DNA of 64,000 nucleotides from CAHJXG01 sp964235485 (lineage in GTDB: Bacteria; Pseudomonadota; Alphaproteobacteria; Acetobacterales; Acetobacteraceae). Under the pieces are notes generated by a model that was not told where the DNA came from, searched no databases, and saw only the letters and a program-made list of their open reading frames with translations. Below are positions 44,271 through 53,054 of the stretch, piece after piece; positions within the stretch are counted from its first letter, which is position 1; the number at the start of each line of letters is the position of its first letter. The stretch spans positions 62,001 to 126,000 of the forward strand of contig CAXSAZ010000006.1 in NCBI GenBank assembly GCA_964235485.1, given 5' to 3'. Both the position numbers and the translations under genes were made by a program.

Positions 44271-45782
44271 TCACAACCCTTGCGCGGTGCGCACGGCGCC
44301 GACCCCCGTCGCGCGCAGCGCCACGTTGGCAATCGCGGCCACCACGATGTTCGCCAGCACCGCCAGTAGCCCGACATAAACGGTGTAGCTCGTCCCGCCG
44401 ATCACGACGGTATGCAGCGGCTTCAACCCGTCCATGTAGGCGATGAAGCTCCCGCCGAAAAAGCCCACAGCCCAGCCGAGCAGCAGCGCCGGGGCGCGGA
44501 ACCAGTTGAAGAACAGCCCGAACACGACAGCCGGGAAGGTCTGCAGAATCCACAAGCCCCCAAGCAGTTGCAGATCGAGCGCGTACTGCACCGGCGCGAA
44601 CAGGATGAACAGCAGCGCACCCAGCTTGACCAGCAGGCTGGTGATCTTGGCGACCTGCGCTTCCCCGGCATGGGTGACAGCCGGGTTGACGTAGGCTTTC
44701 CAAACGTTGCGGGTGAACAGGTTGGCGGCGCCGATGGACATCACCGCCGCCGGCACCAGCGCGCCGATGGCGATGGCGGCAAAGGCGAAACCTGCGAACC
44801 ATCCGGGGAACAGGCTGCGGAACAGTTGCGGCACCGTGTCGTTCGGCGTCGCGGGCTTCACCCCCGCCGCGTGCGCCATGTAGCCGAGCAGCGCGATGAG
44901 GCCCAGCAGCAAGGTATAGGCCGGCAGCAGGATCGCGTTCTTGCGTATCGTGTTGGCCGACTTGGACGCGAAGATGCCGGTGAGCGTATGCGGATACATG
45001 AACGCCGCCAGCGCCGAGCCGAGCGCCAGCGTGGCATACGGCCAGTACTGCGACGCTTGGAGCACCAATCCCGACGGCGGCGTGGGCGGCTTCTGCGCGA
45101 AAGCCTGGCCCGCCGCCTCGAACACCGCGCTGTAGCCGCCGAGCTTGTAGGGGATGAACGCCACCGCCACGATCACGACGATGTAGATCATGATGTCCTT
45201 GACGAACGCGATCAGCGCCGGAGCGCGCAGCCCGGCCGAGTAGGTGTAAAGCGCCAGGATCGCGAACGCCGCGATCAGCGGCAGCTCGCCGGTGAGGCCC
45301 AGCGCCTTGATCACCACCTCCATGCCGATAAGCTGCAGCGCGATATACGGCATGGTCGCCAGCAGCCCGGTGGCGGCGACCGCAAGCTCCAGCCCGCGGG
45401 AGCCATAGCGGCCATACACCACGTCGGCAGCGGTGACGTGGCCGTGCCGCTGCGCAAACGTCCAAAGCCGCGGCATGATGGCGAACACGATGGGATACAC
45501 GACGATGGTGTAGGGCAGCGCGAAGAAGCCCTGCGCGCCGATGGCATACACCTGGGCGGGCACCGCGATCACGGTGTAGGCTGTGTAGAAGTCCCCGCCG
45601 ACCAGGAACCAAGTGATCCAGGTGCCGAAGTTGCGCCCGCCCAGGCCCCACTCGTCCAAGTGGGCGTGATCGGCCGTACCCCTCCGCCAGCGCGACGCGC
45701 CGAAGCCCATGATGGTAACGAGGGCGAAGAAGAAGATGCAGACGGACAGCGCCGTCCAGTCGAGATTGGCGGAAACGCTCAC
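44271..45782 (-). CDS. sodium:solute symporter family permease
   Basis: A 503-residue membrane protein of the SSS (SLC5-like) family, with about 13 hydrophobic helices. The N-terminal GLGGRNFGTWITWFLVGGDF and the sodium-site region MFPYP-like AAFMYPHTLTGIFASKS are family features. The GTG at 45782 overlaps the DUF3311 stop (GTGA), and this pairing is a well-known arrangement for SSS transporters of small organic acids. The substrate is unknown but may match that of the adjacent binding protein and enzymes. Confidence 0.9.
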   Translation of the reverse strand: MSVSANLDWTALSVCIFFFALVTIMGFGASRWRRGTADHAHLDEWGLGGRNFGTWITWFLVGGDFYTAYTVIAVPAQVYAIGAQGFFALPYTIVVYPIVFAIMPRLWTFAQRHGHVTAADVVYGRYGSRGLELAVAATGLLATMPYIALQLIGMEVVIKALGLTGELPLIAAFAILALYTYSAGLRAPALIAFVKDIMIYIVVIVAVAFIPYKLGGYSAVFEAAGQAFAQKPPTPPSGLVLQASQYWPYATLALGSALAAFMYPHTLTGIFASKSANTIRKNAILLPAYTLLLGLIALLGYMAHAAGVKPATPNDTVPQLFRSLFPGWFAGFAFAAIAIGALVPAAVMSIGAANLFTRNVWKAYVNPAVTHAGEAQVAKITSLLVKLGALLFILFAPVQYALDLQLLGGLWILQTFPAVVFGLFFNWFRAPALLLGWAVGFFGGSFIAYMDGLKPLHTVVIGGTSYTVYVGLLAVLANIVVAAIANVALRATGVGAVRTAQGL

Positions 45783-45958
45783 GGCTCGTCCCCATGACCG
45801 GCGCTGCGATAGACGATCCAGGTCAGGATCGCCGTCAGCGGCACCCAGGCGAGCTGGTACCAATAGAAGAAGGGGAACCCGAACAAGGAGGGCGTGGCCG
45901 TGTTGTAGAACGGCACCCACAGCAACCCGATAAAGGGAAGCAACAGCAAGACCCACAT
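45779..45958 (-). CDS. DUF3311 small membrane protein, symporter partner
   Basis: A 59-residue membrane protein with two hydrophobic segments (WVLLLLPFIGLLWVPFY and YWYQLAWVPLTAILTWIVY in part). It is of the DUF3311 type that commonly precedes sodium:solute symporters, and is probably a small accessory subunit. ATG 45958 was chosen because GGGAG lies 8 bases upstream; ATG 45997 would add 13 residues that are not hydrophobic and lacks a ribosome site. Confidence 0.85.
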   Translation of the reverse strand: MWVLLLLPFIGLLWVPFYNTATPSLFGFPFFYWYQLAWVPLTAILTWIVYRSAGHGDEP

Positions 45959-46060
45959 CGCGACGTCTCCCGTTATGAAAGGCAGGTGCTGCCACATACC
46001 CTGTTGGGCTTCGTTATGTCGGGGCGGGGTTCGTGTTGCAAGGCGGGAGATGCGCCTCCC

Positions 46061-46402
46061 TCAATCCGGCGAACCGGCAAGCCGCCCGTGCGCGGCGAGC
46101 AGGGCGACGGCCACGGCCCGCAGCGCCGCAAGCTGGCGCCGGGCCAGCGCCAACGCCTGCGCGTCCGGCCCGGCGGCGTCGCCGATCTGCTCCTGCAGTT
46201 CCGCCGCGTCCCGGGTGAAGCCGTCCCATAGGCATTCGATCCGGGCCTGCGCCGTGCTGCCGGCCATGTCCGGCTCGGACGCCCATCCGGCCACGATGGC
46301 GCCGACCTCCTCCGCGATGCGGGCCGGCGACGCCCCGGCGGCGGCCAGCCGGCTCAGGGCTGCCTGGGCGTCGCTCAACGGGGCGGTGTCGTCCTCGGTC
46401 AT
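46061..46402 (-). CDS. hypothetical alanine-rich helical protein
   Basis: A 113-residue protein, very Ala-rich and predicted almost all helical, from MTEDDTAPLSDAQAALSRL to RLAGSPD. I recognise no family. ATG 46402 has GAGG 5 bases upstream and follows the Crp/Fnr stop by 22 bases on the same strand, which supports it as a real gene cotranscribed with the regulator. A role related to that regulator is only suggested by position. Confidence 0.55.
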   Translation of the reverse strand: MTEDDTAPLSDAQAALSRLAAAGASPARIAEEVGAIVAGWASEPDMAGSTAQARIECLWDGFTRDAAELQEQIGDAAGPDAQALALARRQLAALRAVAVALLAAHGRLAGSPD

Positions 46403-46424
46403 GCCGGCCTCATTGGGAGCGGCC

Positions 46425-47204
46425 TTACTGGGAGCGGCACGTCCCCCGCTCCGCATCCGGCGGCGCATCCAGGGCGCGCGGCGACGCGCCCATGATCCTG
46501 GCGCGGTTGCGCTCGATCATGCAGTAGCAGGTGCAAGCCTTGCCTTCCAGCCCGGCACGGTCCAGCACCGTGATGCGTCCGCGCGATTGGCGGATCAAGC
46601 CCTGCGCCTGCAGCGCGTTCGCCACCACGGAAATGCCGGCCCGGCGCACCCCGAGCATGGCGGACAGGAACTCCTGGGTCATCGGCAGGTCGTCGCCGTC
46701 GATGCGGTCCCGGCTCATCATCAGCCAGCGCGCCAACCGCTCCGGCAGCTCATGCCGGGCATTGCAGGCCGCGATCTGCGAGTTCTGCATCAGCATGACC
46801 TGCACGTAGCGCAGGCAGCGGTCGCGCAGCGTCGGCAGCACCTCCGCCATGTCGCGGAGCACCGCGGCGCGGAGGCGGTGGGCGCGGCCCGGTATCTGGA
46901 CAAAGGCGCGATGCACGCTGACCGGCTCGGGGCTGAGCAGCGCCGGCAGGCCCACGAAGCCGTCGCGTCCCGTCGTGCCGACCTCCACCAGGCCGTGATC
47001 CCGGGTGTCCGCGGTCAGGAACGCCAGGCCGGACTCAAGGAAGAACACCTCGTCAATCGGGGCTTCGGCCTCGTGCAGGACCTGCGACACCACAAGGGTC
47101 ACCGGCGCCAAGTGCGGACGCAGCCGTTGAAGCTCATCGGCTGGCAGGGCGCGCAGCAGTTCATTGCGAAAACCGATGTTTTCGGCCGCGGGCACGATGG
47201 GCAT
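46425..47204 (-). CDS. Crp/Fnr family transcriptional regulator
   Basis: A 259-residue regulator. The beta-roll domain (residues about 10-130; FFLESGLAFLTADTRDHG) is followed by a long helix (LPTLRDRCLRYVQVM) and the Crp-type helix-turn-helix MTQEFLSAMLGVRRAGISVV. A cysteine cluster KACTCYC sits after the DNA-binding domain, as in several alphaproteobacterial members of this subfamily; its meaning is unknown. ATG 47204 was chosen as it matches the paralogues. It lies in tandem with another member 123 bases upstream. Confidence 0.9.
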   Translation of the reverse strand: MPIVPAAENIGFRNELLRALPADELQRLRPHLAPVTLVVSQVLHEAEAPIDEVFFLESGLAFLTADTRDHGLVEVGTTGRDGFVGLPALLSPEPVSVHRAFVQIPGRAHRLRAAVLRDMAEVLPTLRDRCLRYVQVMLMQNSQIAACNARHELPERLARWLMMSRDRIDGDDLPMTQEFLSAMLGVRRAGISVVANALQAQGLIRQSRGRITVLDRAGLEGKACTCYCMIERNRARIMGASPRALDAPPDAERGTCRSQ

Positions 47205-47326
47205 CGCTGGTTCCAGGAAAGGCGGTTGAAAAGGAGTGCAGACAGAGCTACTGCTACGCACTATTCGACGGCCTCATGCAACGTTTACCGGCCTTTCGGA
47301 CGTCCGAAAACGTACCTTAAGACAAA

Positions 47327-48082
47327 TTATGATACCGACTCGGTAAGTGTCGCAGTAAAATGGCACAGCCGGGCATAACACCCGCAGGCCGCCGCCTCCA
47401 AGCCCGGGCGGTCGCAGATCACGATCCGTCCGCGGCTATGCCGCAACAGGCCGGCCGCGCCCAGCGCGCCTATGGCAATGGTGACGCCGGGCCGGCGCAC
47501 TGCCAGGGTGGCCGCCAGCAGGTCCTGCGTCAGCGGCAGCTCGTCGCCGTCCGCGCGGTCGTGCGCCATCAGCAGCCAGCGCGCCAGGCGCTCCGGCAGG
47601 GTATGGCGGCTGTTGCAGGCCGCGACCTGCGCGACCTGCGCGACCAGCGTTTCCAGGGCCTGCCGCATCGCCCGACGCAGCACCGGCGCGTGTTCCAGGC
47701 TGGCGTGAAGGGCGTCGGCACGGATGGCATAGGCCGTCCCGGGCATCTGCACCACGGCCTGCATGGAGGAAGCCGGGCCAGCCGCGAGCAGCACCGGCGA
47801 TCCGACCATGCTTTCCCGCCCGATCAAGCCGACCTCGACCCGTCCCTCGGCGCTTGCAGCCTCCGCCACCAGCGAAACGTAGCCTTGCTCGACGAAGAAC
47901 GCCTGCTCGACCCGGCTGCCGGCGCGCTGCAGAACATCGCCGTGGGCCAGCCGGACGCGGGCCAGATGCGGCCGGAGGCGCCGAAGCTCCTCGGCGGGAA
48001 GCCTTTGCAGGAGCCGGTTGCGGAACATCGGCCGGGTCGGCGAGGGGAACGTGTCCAAAGCTCCCGATTTGGACACGCCCAT
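47327..48082 (-). CDS. Crp/Fnr family transcriptional regulator
   Basis: A 251-residue regulator paralogous to its downstream neighbour. It has the same layout: beta-roll with VEQAFFVEQGYVSLVAEA, helix, then LTQDLLAATLAVRRPGVTIA as the helix-turn-helix, and a short Cys-containing tail AAACGCYARLC. AAGGGG about 9 bases before ATG 48082 supports the start. The tandem pair plus two further members in the window suggests local expansion of this regulator family. Ligand and targets are unknown. Confidence 0.9.
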   Translation of the reverse strand: MGVSKSGALDTFPSPTRPMFRNRLLQRLPAEELRRLRPHLARVRLAHGDVLQRAGSRVEQAFFVEQGYVSLVAEAASAEGRVEVGLIGRESMVGSPVLLAAGPASSMQAVVQMPGTAYAIRADALHASLEHAPVLRRAMRQALETLVAQVAQVAACNSRHTLPERLARWLLMAHDRADGDELPLTQDLLAATLAVRRPGVTIAIGALGAAGLLRHSRGRIVICDRPGLEAAACGCYARLCHFTATLTESVS

Positions 48083-48489
48083 GTGCCGCCCCTTACCCGC
48101 TTGCCAGTACTGGCGGAGCCGGTGCCATGTCCCGTGCCAACGCCTCTTTACCTTGGCCCCTCCGCCGAGATGGGGCAGTTCGCGTGAACGCTGCGGGCAG
48201 GGCGCCGCCTGACGGCCAGCGGACTGCTTGAACTGCCCAGCAGTAAGTTACATTTAAAGAATGTTCCGCACAACGTTCATGTTGGGGTGCGATGGGTCCC
48301 CTTCGCGCGGATGGCGACGACGGCATGGGGCAGCACCGTGGCGCGCCGATCAAAGATGGTGCGAGCCGCCAATGCCCAGCACGACTCCTCACGGCGGCGG
48401 CGCAACCGGCCGGTTCGCCGGGTGTTGAGCGGCAGGCCGGCTTGGCTTGGGCGTTGCGCCCGGCCCGCCTTCCCGCATGGAGAACCCCC
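48083..48489. other. intergenic stretch without a recognised gene
   Basis: This 407-base gap lies between the divergent Crp/Fnr and cupin genes. An AT-richer patch at 48235-48290 could hold promoters. Open frames on both strands lack family features, and none was accepted as a gene. Confidence 0.45.
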
Positions 48490-48798
48490 ATGGACCCCGT
48501 CGCCACCGCACAATGGGACCTGTCCGGCCCGCCCCCGGACGCCCTGCCCGGCGCCGGCGCCACGCTGCGGCAGGTACACGTCAAGGCCGGGCACGTCGCC
48601 ACCCGGCACAGCCACCCGCATGAGCAGTTCCTGCTGGTGATGAGCGGCGCCGGCCGGCTGGAATGCGAGGCCGGCACCGTGCCGCTGCGGCCCGGCACCG
48701 TTCTCCGCTTCGCGCCGGGCGCCTGGCACAGCGCGGAGTTCACCGCCGACACCGTGCTGACCGAGTTCAACCTGGCGGAAGCGGCTGGCGAAGCGTAG
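48490..48798 (+). CDS. small cupin-domain protein
   Basis: A 102-residue single-domain cupin. Motif 1 is RHSHPHEQFLLVMSG (two His, one Glu region) and motif 2 is FAPGAWHSAEF, so a bound divalent metal is likely. Such small cupins act as isomerases, dioxygenases or sensors, and no assignment is possible here. ATG 48490 is preceded by GGAG 7 bases upstream. It is followed by a TetR remnant and an MFS transporter, possibly the remains of a regulated efflux unit. Confidence 0.85.
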   Translation: MDPVATAQWDLSGPPPDALPGAGATLRQVHVKAGHVATRHSHPHEQFLLVMSGAGRLECEAGTVPLRPGTVLRFAPGAWHSAEFTADTVLTEFNLAEAAGEA

Positions 48799-48811
48799 CC
48801 GCCCGACATCA

Positions 48812-49054
48812 TTGGCGGTGGCGCTCGCCTTTGCCGACCAGGTGCGTGCGCACAAGGAGGCCGTGCGGGCGGTGATCGCGGCACGGGTGGCCGCGGAGCT
48901 TGGCCGAACGGACGAGGCCGTCGCGGCGCAGGTATGGCTGTTGTTCGATGGCGCGACCGCGGCATCGGTAGTCGCGGGTGTCCGGGTGGTCGCCGCCGCC
49001 CAGGACGCGGTGGCCACTCTGGTTTCGGCGTCGAAGGGCTGCGGCCGTGGATAA
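48812..49054 (+). pseudogene. C-terminal remnant of a TetR family regulator
   Basis: About 80 codons that look like the ligand-binding end of a TetR regulator (EAVRAVIAARVAAELG, then AAQVWLLFDGATAASVV). The N-terminal helix-turn-helix is absent: upstream sequence encodes the cupin on the same strand, and no in-frame DNA-binding domain exists. The frame begins at a TTG with no ribosome site. It ends inside the start of the MFS gene. I read it as a decayed regulator of the neighbouring transporter. Confidence 0.7.
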
Positions 49055-50198
49055 GGGAGAGGCCGGCCTCGTCGCGTCAGGCTTCGCGCTTGTCGCCGTG
49101 TGCTACGGGCTTGCCCGCTTCGCTTACGGCCTGTTCCTGCCGGCCATCGGCGCCGAGCTCGGCCTCAACCAGACGCAGGCCGGCCTGATCGGGGCCGGCG
49201 CCTTCGCCGCCTACTGCGCGGCCGTCTGCGCGGCGTCCGTTCTCTGCGACCGGCTGGGGCCGCGCGCCGTGGCGGCCGCTGCGGGCCTGGCCGCCGCCGC
49301 CGGCATGGCGCTGGTCGCGTCGGCCCAGTCGCCTTTGTTTCTGGGACTGGCGGTGGCATCGGCCGGGCTGAGCACGGGCCTGGCGTCCCCGCCGCTGGCC
49401 GCCGCGGTGTCCGCCGCCGTGGCGCCGGCCCGGCAAGCCGCCGCGAACGCCTCCATCAACAGCGGCACGAGCGCGGGCGTGGTCTTGTCCGGGCTGGTCG
49501 CCCTGTTCTTTGCCGGGGCCTGGCGCGGCGCCTACGCCGCGTTCTGCGCCGTCTCGCTCGGCGTCGTGCTCTGCGTTTGGCGGACGGTGCCCGCGCGGGC
49601 CGGCCCTGGCCACGGAGGCTCCCTGGCGTTCCTGCCCGCCCTCCTCGCGCCGGCGCTGCGTCCGGCCCTGGGGGTGGCGTTCCTGGCAGGGGCGGCCAGC
49701 ACGGCTGTTTGGACGTTCGGGGGCAGGCTGCTGCGCGACCTCGCCGGTTGGGATGGGGCGCGGGTCGGCCTGGCCTGGGTGGTGGTGGGCGCGGCCGGCC
49801 TGGCCGGGGCCGCCGCGGGCGCGTTGGTCCGTGCGTTCGGAGTGGACGCGGTCCACAGGCTGTCGCTCGCCGCCATGGCCGCCTCGTTCCTGGCGCTCGC
49901 CCTGCTTCCGGGTGTCGCACCGCTGGCGTTCCTCGCCGTGGCGCTGTTCGGCGGGGCCTACGTCATGCTCACGGGCGTGCTCCTGGTTTGGGGCGTTGAG
50001 GCGATGCCGTCGCGTCCCGCGCTCGGCCTCGGCGCCCCGTTCCTGATGCTGGCGGTCGGGCAGGTCGTCGGAGCCTTCGCCTTCGGCACGCTCCATGACG
50101 CCTTCGGCGCGCCTGCCGCCTTGGCGGCCTCCAGCATCCTTTGTTTCGGCGCAATGGTGTTCGGCGAAGCAGGGCGCGTCACAGACGCCGCCCCGTGA
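49047..50198 (+). CDS. MFS transporter
   Basis: A 383-residue major facilitator superfamily protein with about 12 hydrophobic helices. The opening YGLARFAYGLFLPAIGAELG and the loop DRLGPRAVAAAAG (motif A-like) are typical of the YbfB/CynX-like MFS group. GTG 49047 was chosen because it opens just before the first helix; it overlaps the TetR remnant by 8 bases. Substrate and direction are unknown. The loss of the adjacent TetR helix-turn-helix suggests that its control may have changed. Confidence 0.87.
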   Translation: MDKGEAGLVASGFALVAVCYGLARFAYGLFLPAIGAELGLNQTQAGLIGAGAFAAYCAAVCAASVLCDRLGPRAVAAAAGLAAAAGMALVASAQSPLFLGLAVASAGLSTGLASPPLAAAVSAAVAPARQAAANASINSGTSAGVVLSGLVALFFAGAWRGAYAAFCAVSLGVVLCVWRTVPARAGPGHGGSLAFLPALLAPALRPALGVAFLAGAASTAVWTFGGRLLRDLAGWDGARVGLAWVVVGAAGLAGAAAGALVRAFGVDAVHRLSLAAMAASFLALALLPGVAPLAFLAVALFGGAYVMLTGVLLVWGVEAMPSRPALGLGAPFLMLAVGQVVGAFAFGTLHDAFGAPAALAASSILCFGAMVFGEAGRVTDAAP

Positions 50199-50487
50199 TG
50201 CAGGGAAAGGCTCTTGGTCCCCCTTGAGCCGCCGGGACTGCGCCGACCATCGTTGGCGCCACCCTGTGCCGCCTCGTGCTTGGGGCCACGCTGCCTCCCG
50301 CCCATGGCCGTCCCCGTGCTGGCCCAGGACGCGGGAGCGGCGCTGCACAGCGCCGAGGACGTCGGGGCCGCCTTGGCCCAAGCCGGCCGCTTCCTGCCCG
50401 CACCGGAGGAGGATGCGCGCCGCGCACGGGCGCCGGGTCCGGCGCGCCTCGCCCGCCATTGACGGCCCGCGGCTCAGCGCCTTCCGC

Positions 50488-51261
50488 TCACCAAGCCGTG
50501 TAGCCCGCATCCGCATGCACGATGCTGCCCGTCATCAGGCTGGCCGCGTCGGAGGCCAGGAAGTGGACGACCGACGCGACCTCGTGCGGCTGGCCGACCC
50601 GGCGCATCGGGGTGTTGGCAAGCCATTGGTCATGCAGCCTGGGGTTGGCCATGCCGAACTGCGTCAGCGGCGTTTCGATGTAGGTGGGCGCGACGCAGTT
50701 GACCCGAACGTTGCGCCCGGCCCACTCGGCGGCGAGCGAGCGCGTCAGGTGGTGCACGCCCGCCTTGGACGCATTGTAGGCCGCCTGCTCCTGCGGCCGC
50801 ACGACGATTGACCCCGCCATGGAGCCGATGTTGACGACCGCGCCCCGGCCCTGATCCAGCATGATGCGCCCGAACGCGCGGCAGCACCGGAACACGCCGT
50901 TCAGGTTGACGTCGATGTGCCGCAGCCACAGCGCGTCCTCCATGTCCTCGGCCTTGACCTCGGACACGACCACCCCGGCGTTGCAGACGAGGATGTCGAT
51001 CCTGCCATGCCGTCCCAGGATGTCCGCGGCGGCGCGGGCGACCGTGGCGGCGTCGGTCACGTCGATCTCCACGCCCTCGGCCGTGCCGCCGGCCGCGGCC
51101 ACCGTTTGCGCCCCGGCGTCGGCCAGGGCCGGATCGAGGTCGGCAATGACCACGGACGCCCCGGCCTCCGCCAGCGCGGCGGCGCAAGCCAGGCCGATGC
51201 CGCCGCCCCCGCCGGTGACGACGGCGACGCGGCCATCGAGGCGCAGCTTTTCCAGATACAT
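50488..51261 (-). CDS. SDR family polyol-type dehydrogenase
   Basis: A 257-residue classical SDR. The NAD motif TGGGGGIGLA, the acidic ADLDP after strand two (NAD preference), NNAG-like CNAGVV, the Ser of NIGSMAGS and the catalytic YNASKAG are visible. The opening MYLEKLRLDGRVAVVTGG is common in sugar-alcohol dehydrogenases. It is the last gene of the catabolic operon, 34 bases after another SDR. Oxidation of a polyol or of a hydroxyketone such as butanediol/acetoin are both plausible. Confidence 0.88.
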   Translation of the reverse strand: MYLEKLRLDGRVAVVTGGGGGIGLACAAALAEAGASVVIADLDPALADAGAQTVAAAGGTAEGVEIDVTDAATVARAAADILGRHGRIDILVCNAGVVVSEVKAEDMEDALWLRHIDVNLNGVFRCCRAFGRIMLDQGRGAVVNIGSMAGSIVVRPQEQAAYNASKAGVHHLTRSLAAEWAGRNVRVNCVAPTYIETPLTQFGMANPRLHDQWLANTPMRRVGQPHEVASVVHFLASDAASLMTGSIVHADAGYTAW

Positions 51262-51295
51262 AGGCGTGGTCCTCAGCGGCAGTCGGCGGCGGGCG

Positions 51296-52054
51296 TCAGC
51301 TCAGCACGATGCCGCCGCACACGTTCAGCGATTGCCCGGTCACGAACGCCGAAGCGTCGGACGCGAGGAAGCAGGCCGGCCCCGCCACGTCCTCCGGCTG
51401 GCCCAGCCGGCGCAGCGCGGTGATGCCCACCCACTTGTCGATGTTGGCCTGCTCCGACAGGTTGGTGCGGCCCATTTCGGTGACGATGATGCCGGGGCAC
51501 ACGCAGTTGGCGGTGATGCCGAACGGCCCGACCTCCTGGGCCAGGACGCGGGTGAACCCCATGATGGCAGCCTTGCTGGCCGAGTAATGCGCCTGCTCCG
51601 GCGCGCCGTGCTTGCCGCCGATGGAGGCGATGTTGACGATGCGCCCGTAGCCGCGCCCGCGCATGTGCGGCAGCAGCGCCTGCACCACCAGGAACGTGCC
51701 CTTGGCGTTCACGTCCATCACCGCGTCCCATTGATCTTCCCCCAGGGCCTCGACCGAGCCGGGGATCAGGATGCCGGCGTTGTTCACCACGGCGTCGATC
51801 TGGCCGGCCTGGGCCAGGGCCGTATCCACCATGGCGCGCACCGCCGCGCGGTCGCTCACGTCGGCCAGGAGCGCAATGCCGCGCCGCCCCAAGCCGCTGA
51901 TCTCCTGCGCCACCGCCCCCAACTCGGCCTCCTGGCGCGCGATGTCGTTCACCACCACGTCGAAGCCGTCGCGCGCCAAGCCGAGCGCGATGGCCCGGCC
52001 GATACCGCGGCTCGCCCCGGTGACGAGGGCCGTGCGGCCGTTTCCTGCTGCCAT
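51296..52054 (-). CDS. SDR family oxidoreductase
   Basis: A 252-residue classical SDR with TGASRGIGRA, VVNNAGIL, the active Ser in NIASIGGK and YSASKAAIMG. The loop after strand two (VNDIARQ) keeps an Asp, suggesting NAD use. The sequence resembles 3-oxoacyl/acetoacetyl reductases and diacetyl/butanediol dehydrogenases. GGGAGG lies 6 bases before ATG 52054. It follows the ABC permease by 11 bases in the same operon as a kinase and acetoin-dehydrogenase-like subunits. Confidence 0.88.
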   Translation of the reverse strand: MAAGNGRTALVTGASRGIGRAIALGLARDGFDVVVNDIARQEAELGAVAQEISGLGRRGIALLADVSDRAAVRAMVDTALAQAGQIDAVVNNAGILIPGSVEALGEDQWDAVMDVNAKGTFLVVQALLPHMRGRGYGRIVNIASIGGKHGAPEQAHYSASKAAIMGFTRVLAQEVGPFGITANCVCPGIIVTEMGRTNLSEQANIDKWVGITALRRLGQPEDVAGPACFLASDASAFVTGQSLNVCGGIVLS

Positions 52055-52065
52055 ATTGTCCTCCC

Positions 52066-53052
52066 TCAAAAGAACCGGATTTCCCCGCGCAGCACCGCGA
52101 AGCTCACGGCGGCGATCATCACCACCCCGCGCACCACGTTCTGCAAATAGAACGGCGCGCCGAGCAGGTTGAGGCCGTTGTCGAGCATCCCGATAATGAC
52201 CACGCCCACCAGCGTGCCCTGCACCGTTGCGCGCCCCGGCTTGAACGTGGTCATGCCCAGGAACACCGCGGTCAGGCTGTCGAGCAGATAGGGTTCGCCG
52301 GCGCCGGGCTGCCCGGTGCCCAGCCGCGCCGTCAGCATGACGCCGCCCATCGCGGCGCCAAGCGCGGACAGGGTGAGCGCCACGATGCGGCAACGGTCCA
52401 CGTTGATGCCCGAAAGCCGCGCCGCCTGCAGGTTCGCCCCGGTCGCCACCACGGCCCGGCCCAGGCGCGTCCGGTTCACCAGCACGTAAAAAGCGGCGAC
52501 GACGGCCGCGGCGATCACGATGGGCACCGGCACCACGCCCCCGATGCGCCCGGTGGCGATGGTGTAGAAGGATTTCGGGAAGCTCGCGTAAATCGAGTCG
52601 CCCCCGGTGTAGGCGTAGTTCGCGCCCAGCGCGATGGGTCCCATGGCGAGGGTCGCGATCAAGGACGGGATGCGCAGCCGGGTCACCAGCAACCCGTTCA
52701 CGACGCCGATGAGAGCGCCCACCAGCACCGACAGCACGATGGCCGGCGCGATGGGCAGCCCCGCCCAAACCATCAGCCCGGCCACCAGCACGGCGGACAA
52801 GCCCGCCACCTGCCCCACCGAAAGGTCGAACTCGCCGCTCGCCACGGCCACGGTCAACCCGGAGGAGATCACGGTCAGCACGGAAATCTGCACCAGGATG
52901 TTGCTGATGTTGTTGGCCGAGGTGAACTGGCTGCTCGCCGCGGCGAACACCGCGAAGATCAGCACCGCGGCGCCCAGCGTGCCGTAACGGGCGGCAAGCT
53001 GGCCCCACTCGATGCGGCGTGCCGGGGCGGCGGAGGTCGTGGTGGCGGACAT
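52066..53052 (-). CDS. sugar ABC importer permease (RbsC-like)
   Basis: A 328-residue inner-membrane permease of the ribose/xylose class. About eight to ten hydrophobic helices are seen, with the family stretches VAVASGEFDLSVGQVAGLSA, VNGLLVTRLRIPSLIATLA and GANLQAARLSGINVDR, the last being the ATPase-contact loop. It is 2 bases after the ATPase gene, forming a complete importer with ATPase and binding protein. It imports a sugar or polyol-like solute, not otherwise defined. Confidence 0.93.
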   Translation of the reverse strand: MSATTTSAAPARRIEWGQLAARYGTLGAAVLIFAVFAAASSQFTSANNISNILVQISVLTVISSGLTVAVASGEFDLSVGQVAGLSAVLVAGLMVWAGLPIAPAIVLSVLVGALIGVVNGLLVTRLRIPSLIATLAMGPIALGANYAYTGGDSIYASFPKSFYTIATGRIGGVVPVPIVIAAAVVAAFYVLVNRTRLGRAVVATGANLQAARLSGINVDRCRIVALTLSALGAAMGGVMLTARLGTGQPGAGEPYLLDSLTAVFLGMTTFKPGRATVQGTLVGVVIIGMLDNGLNLLGAPFYLQNVVRGVVMIAAVSFAVLRGEIRFF

Positions 53053-53054
53053 GG

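Noticed and set aside
50214..50462. Short plus-strand frame with VPVLAQDAGAALHSAEDVG after the MFS gene
   Set aside because: No recognisable family, no ribosome site and Arg/Pro-rich ends; perhaps a gene fragment but not supportable.
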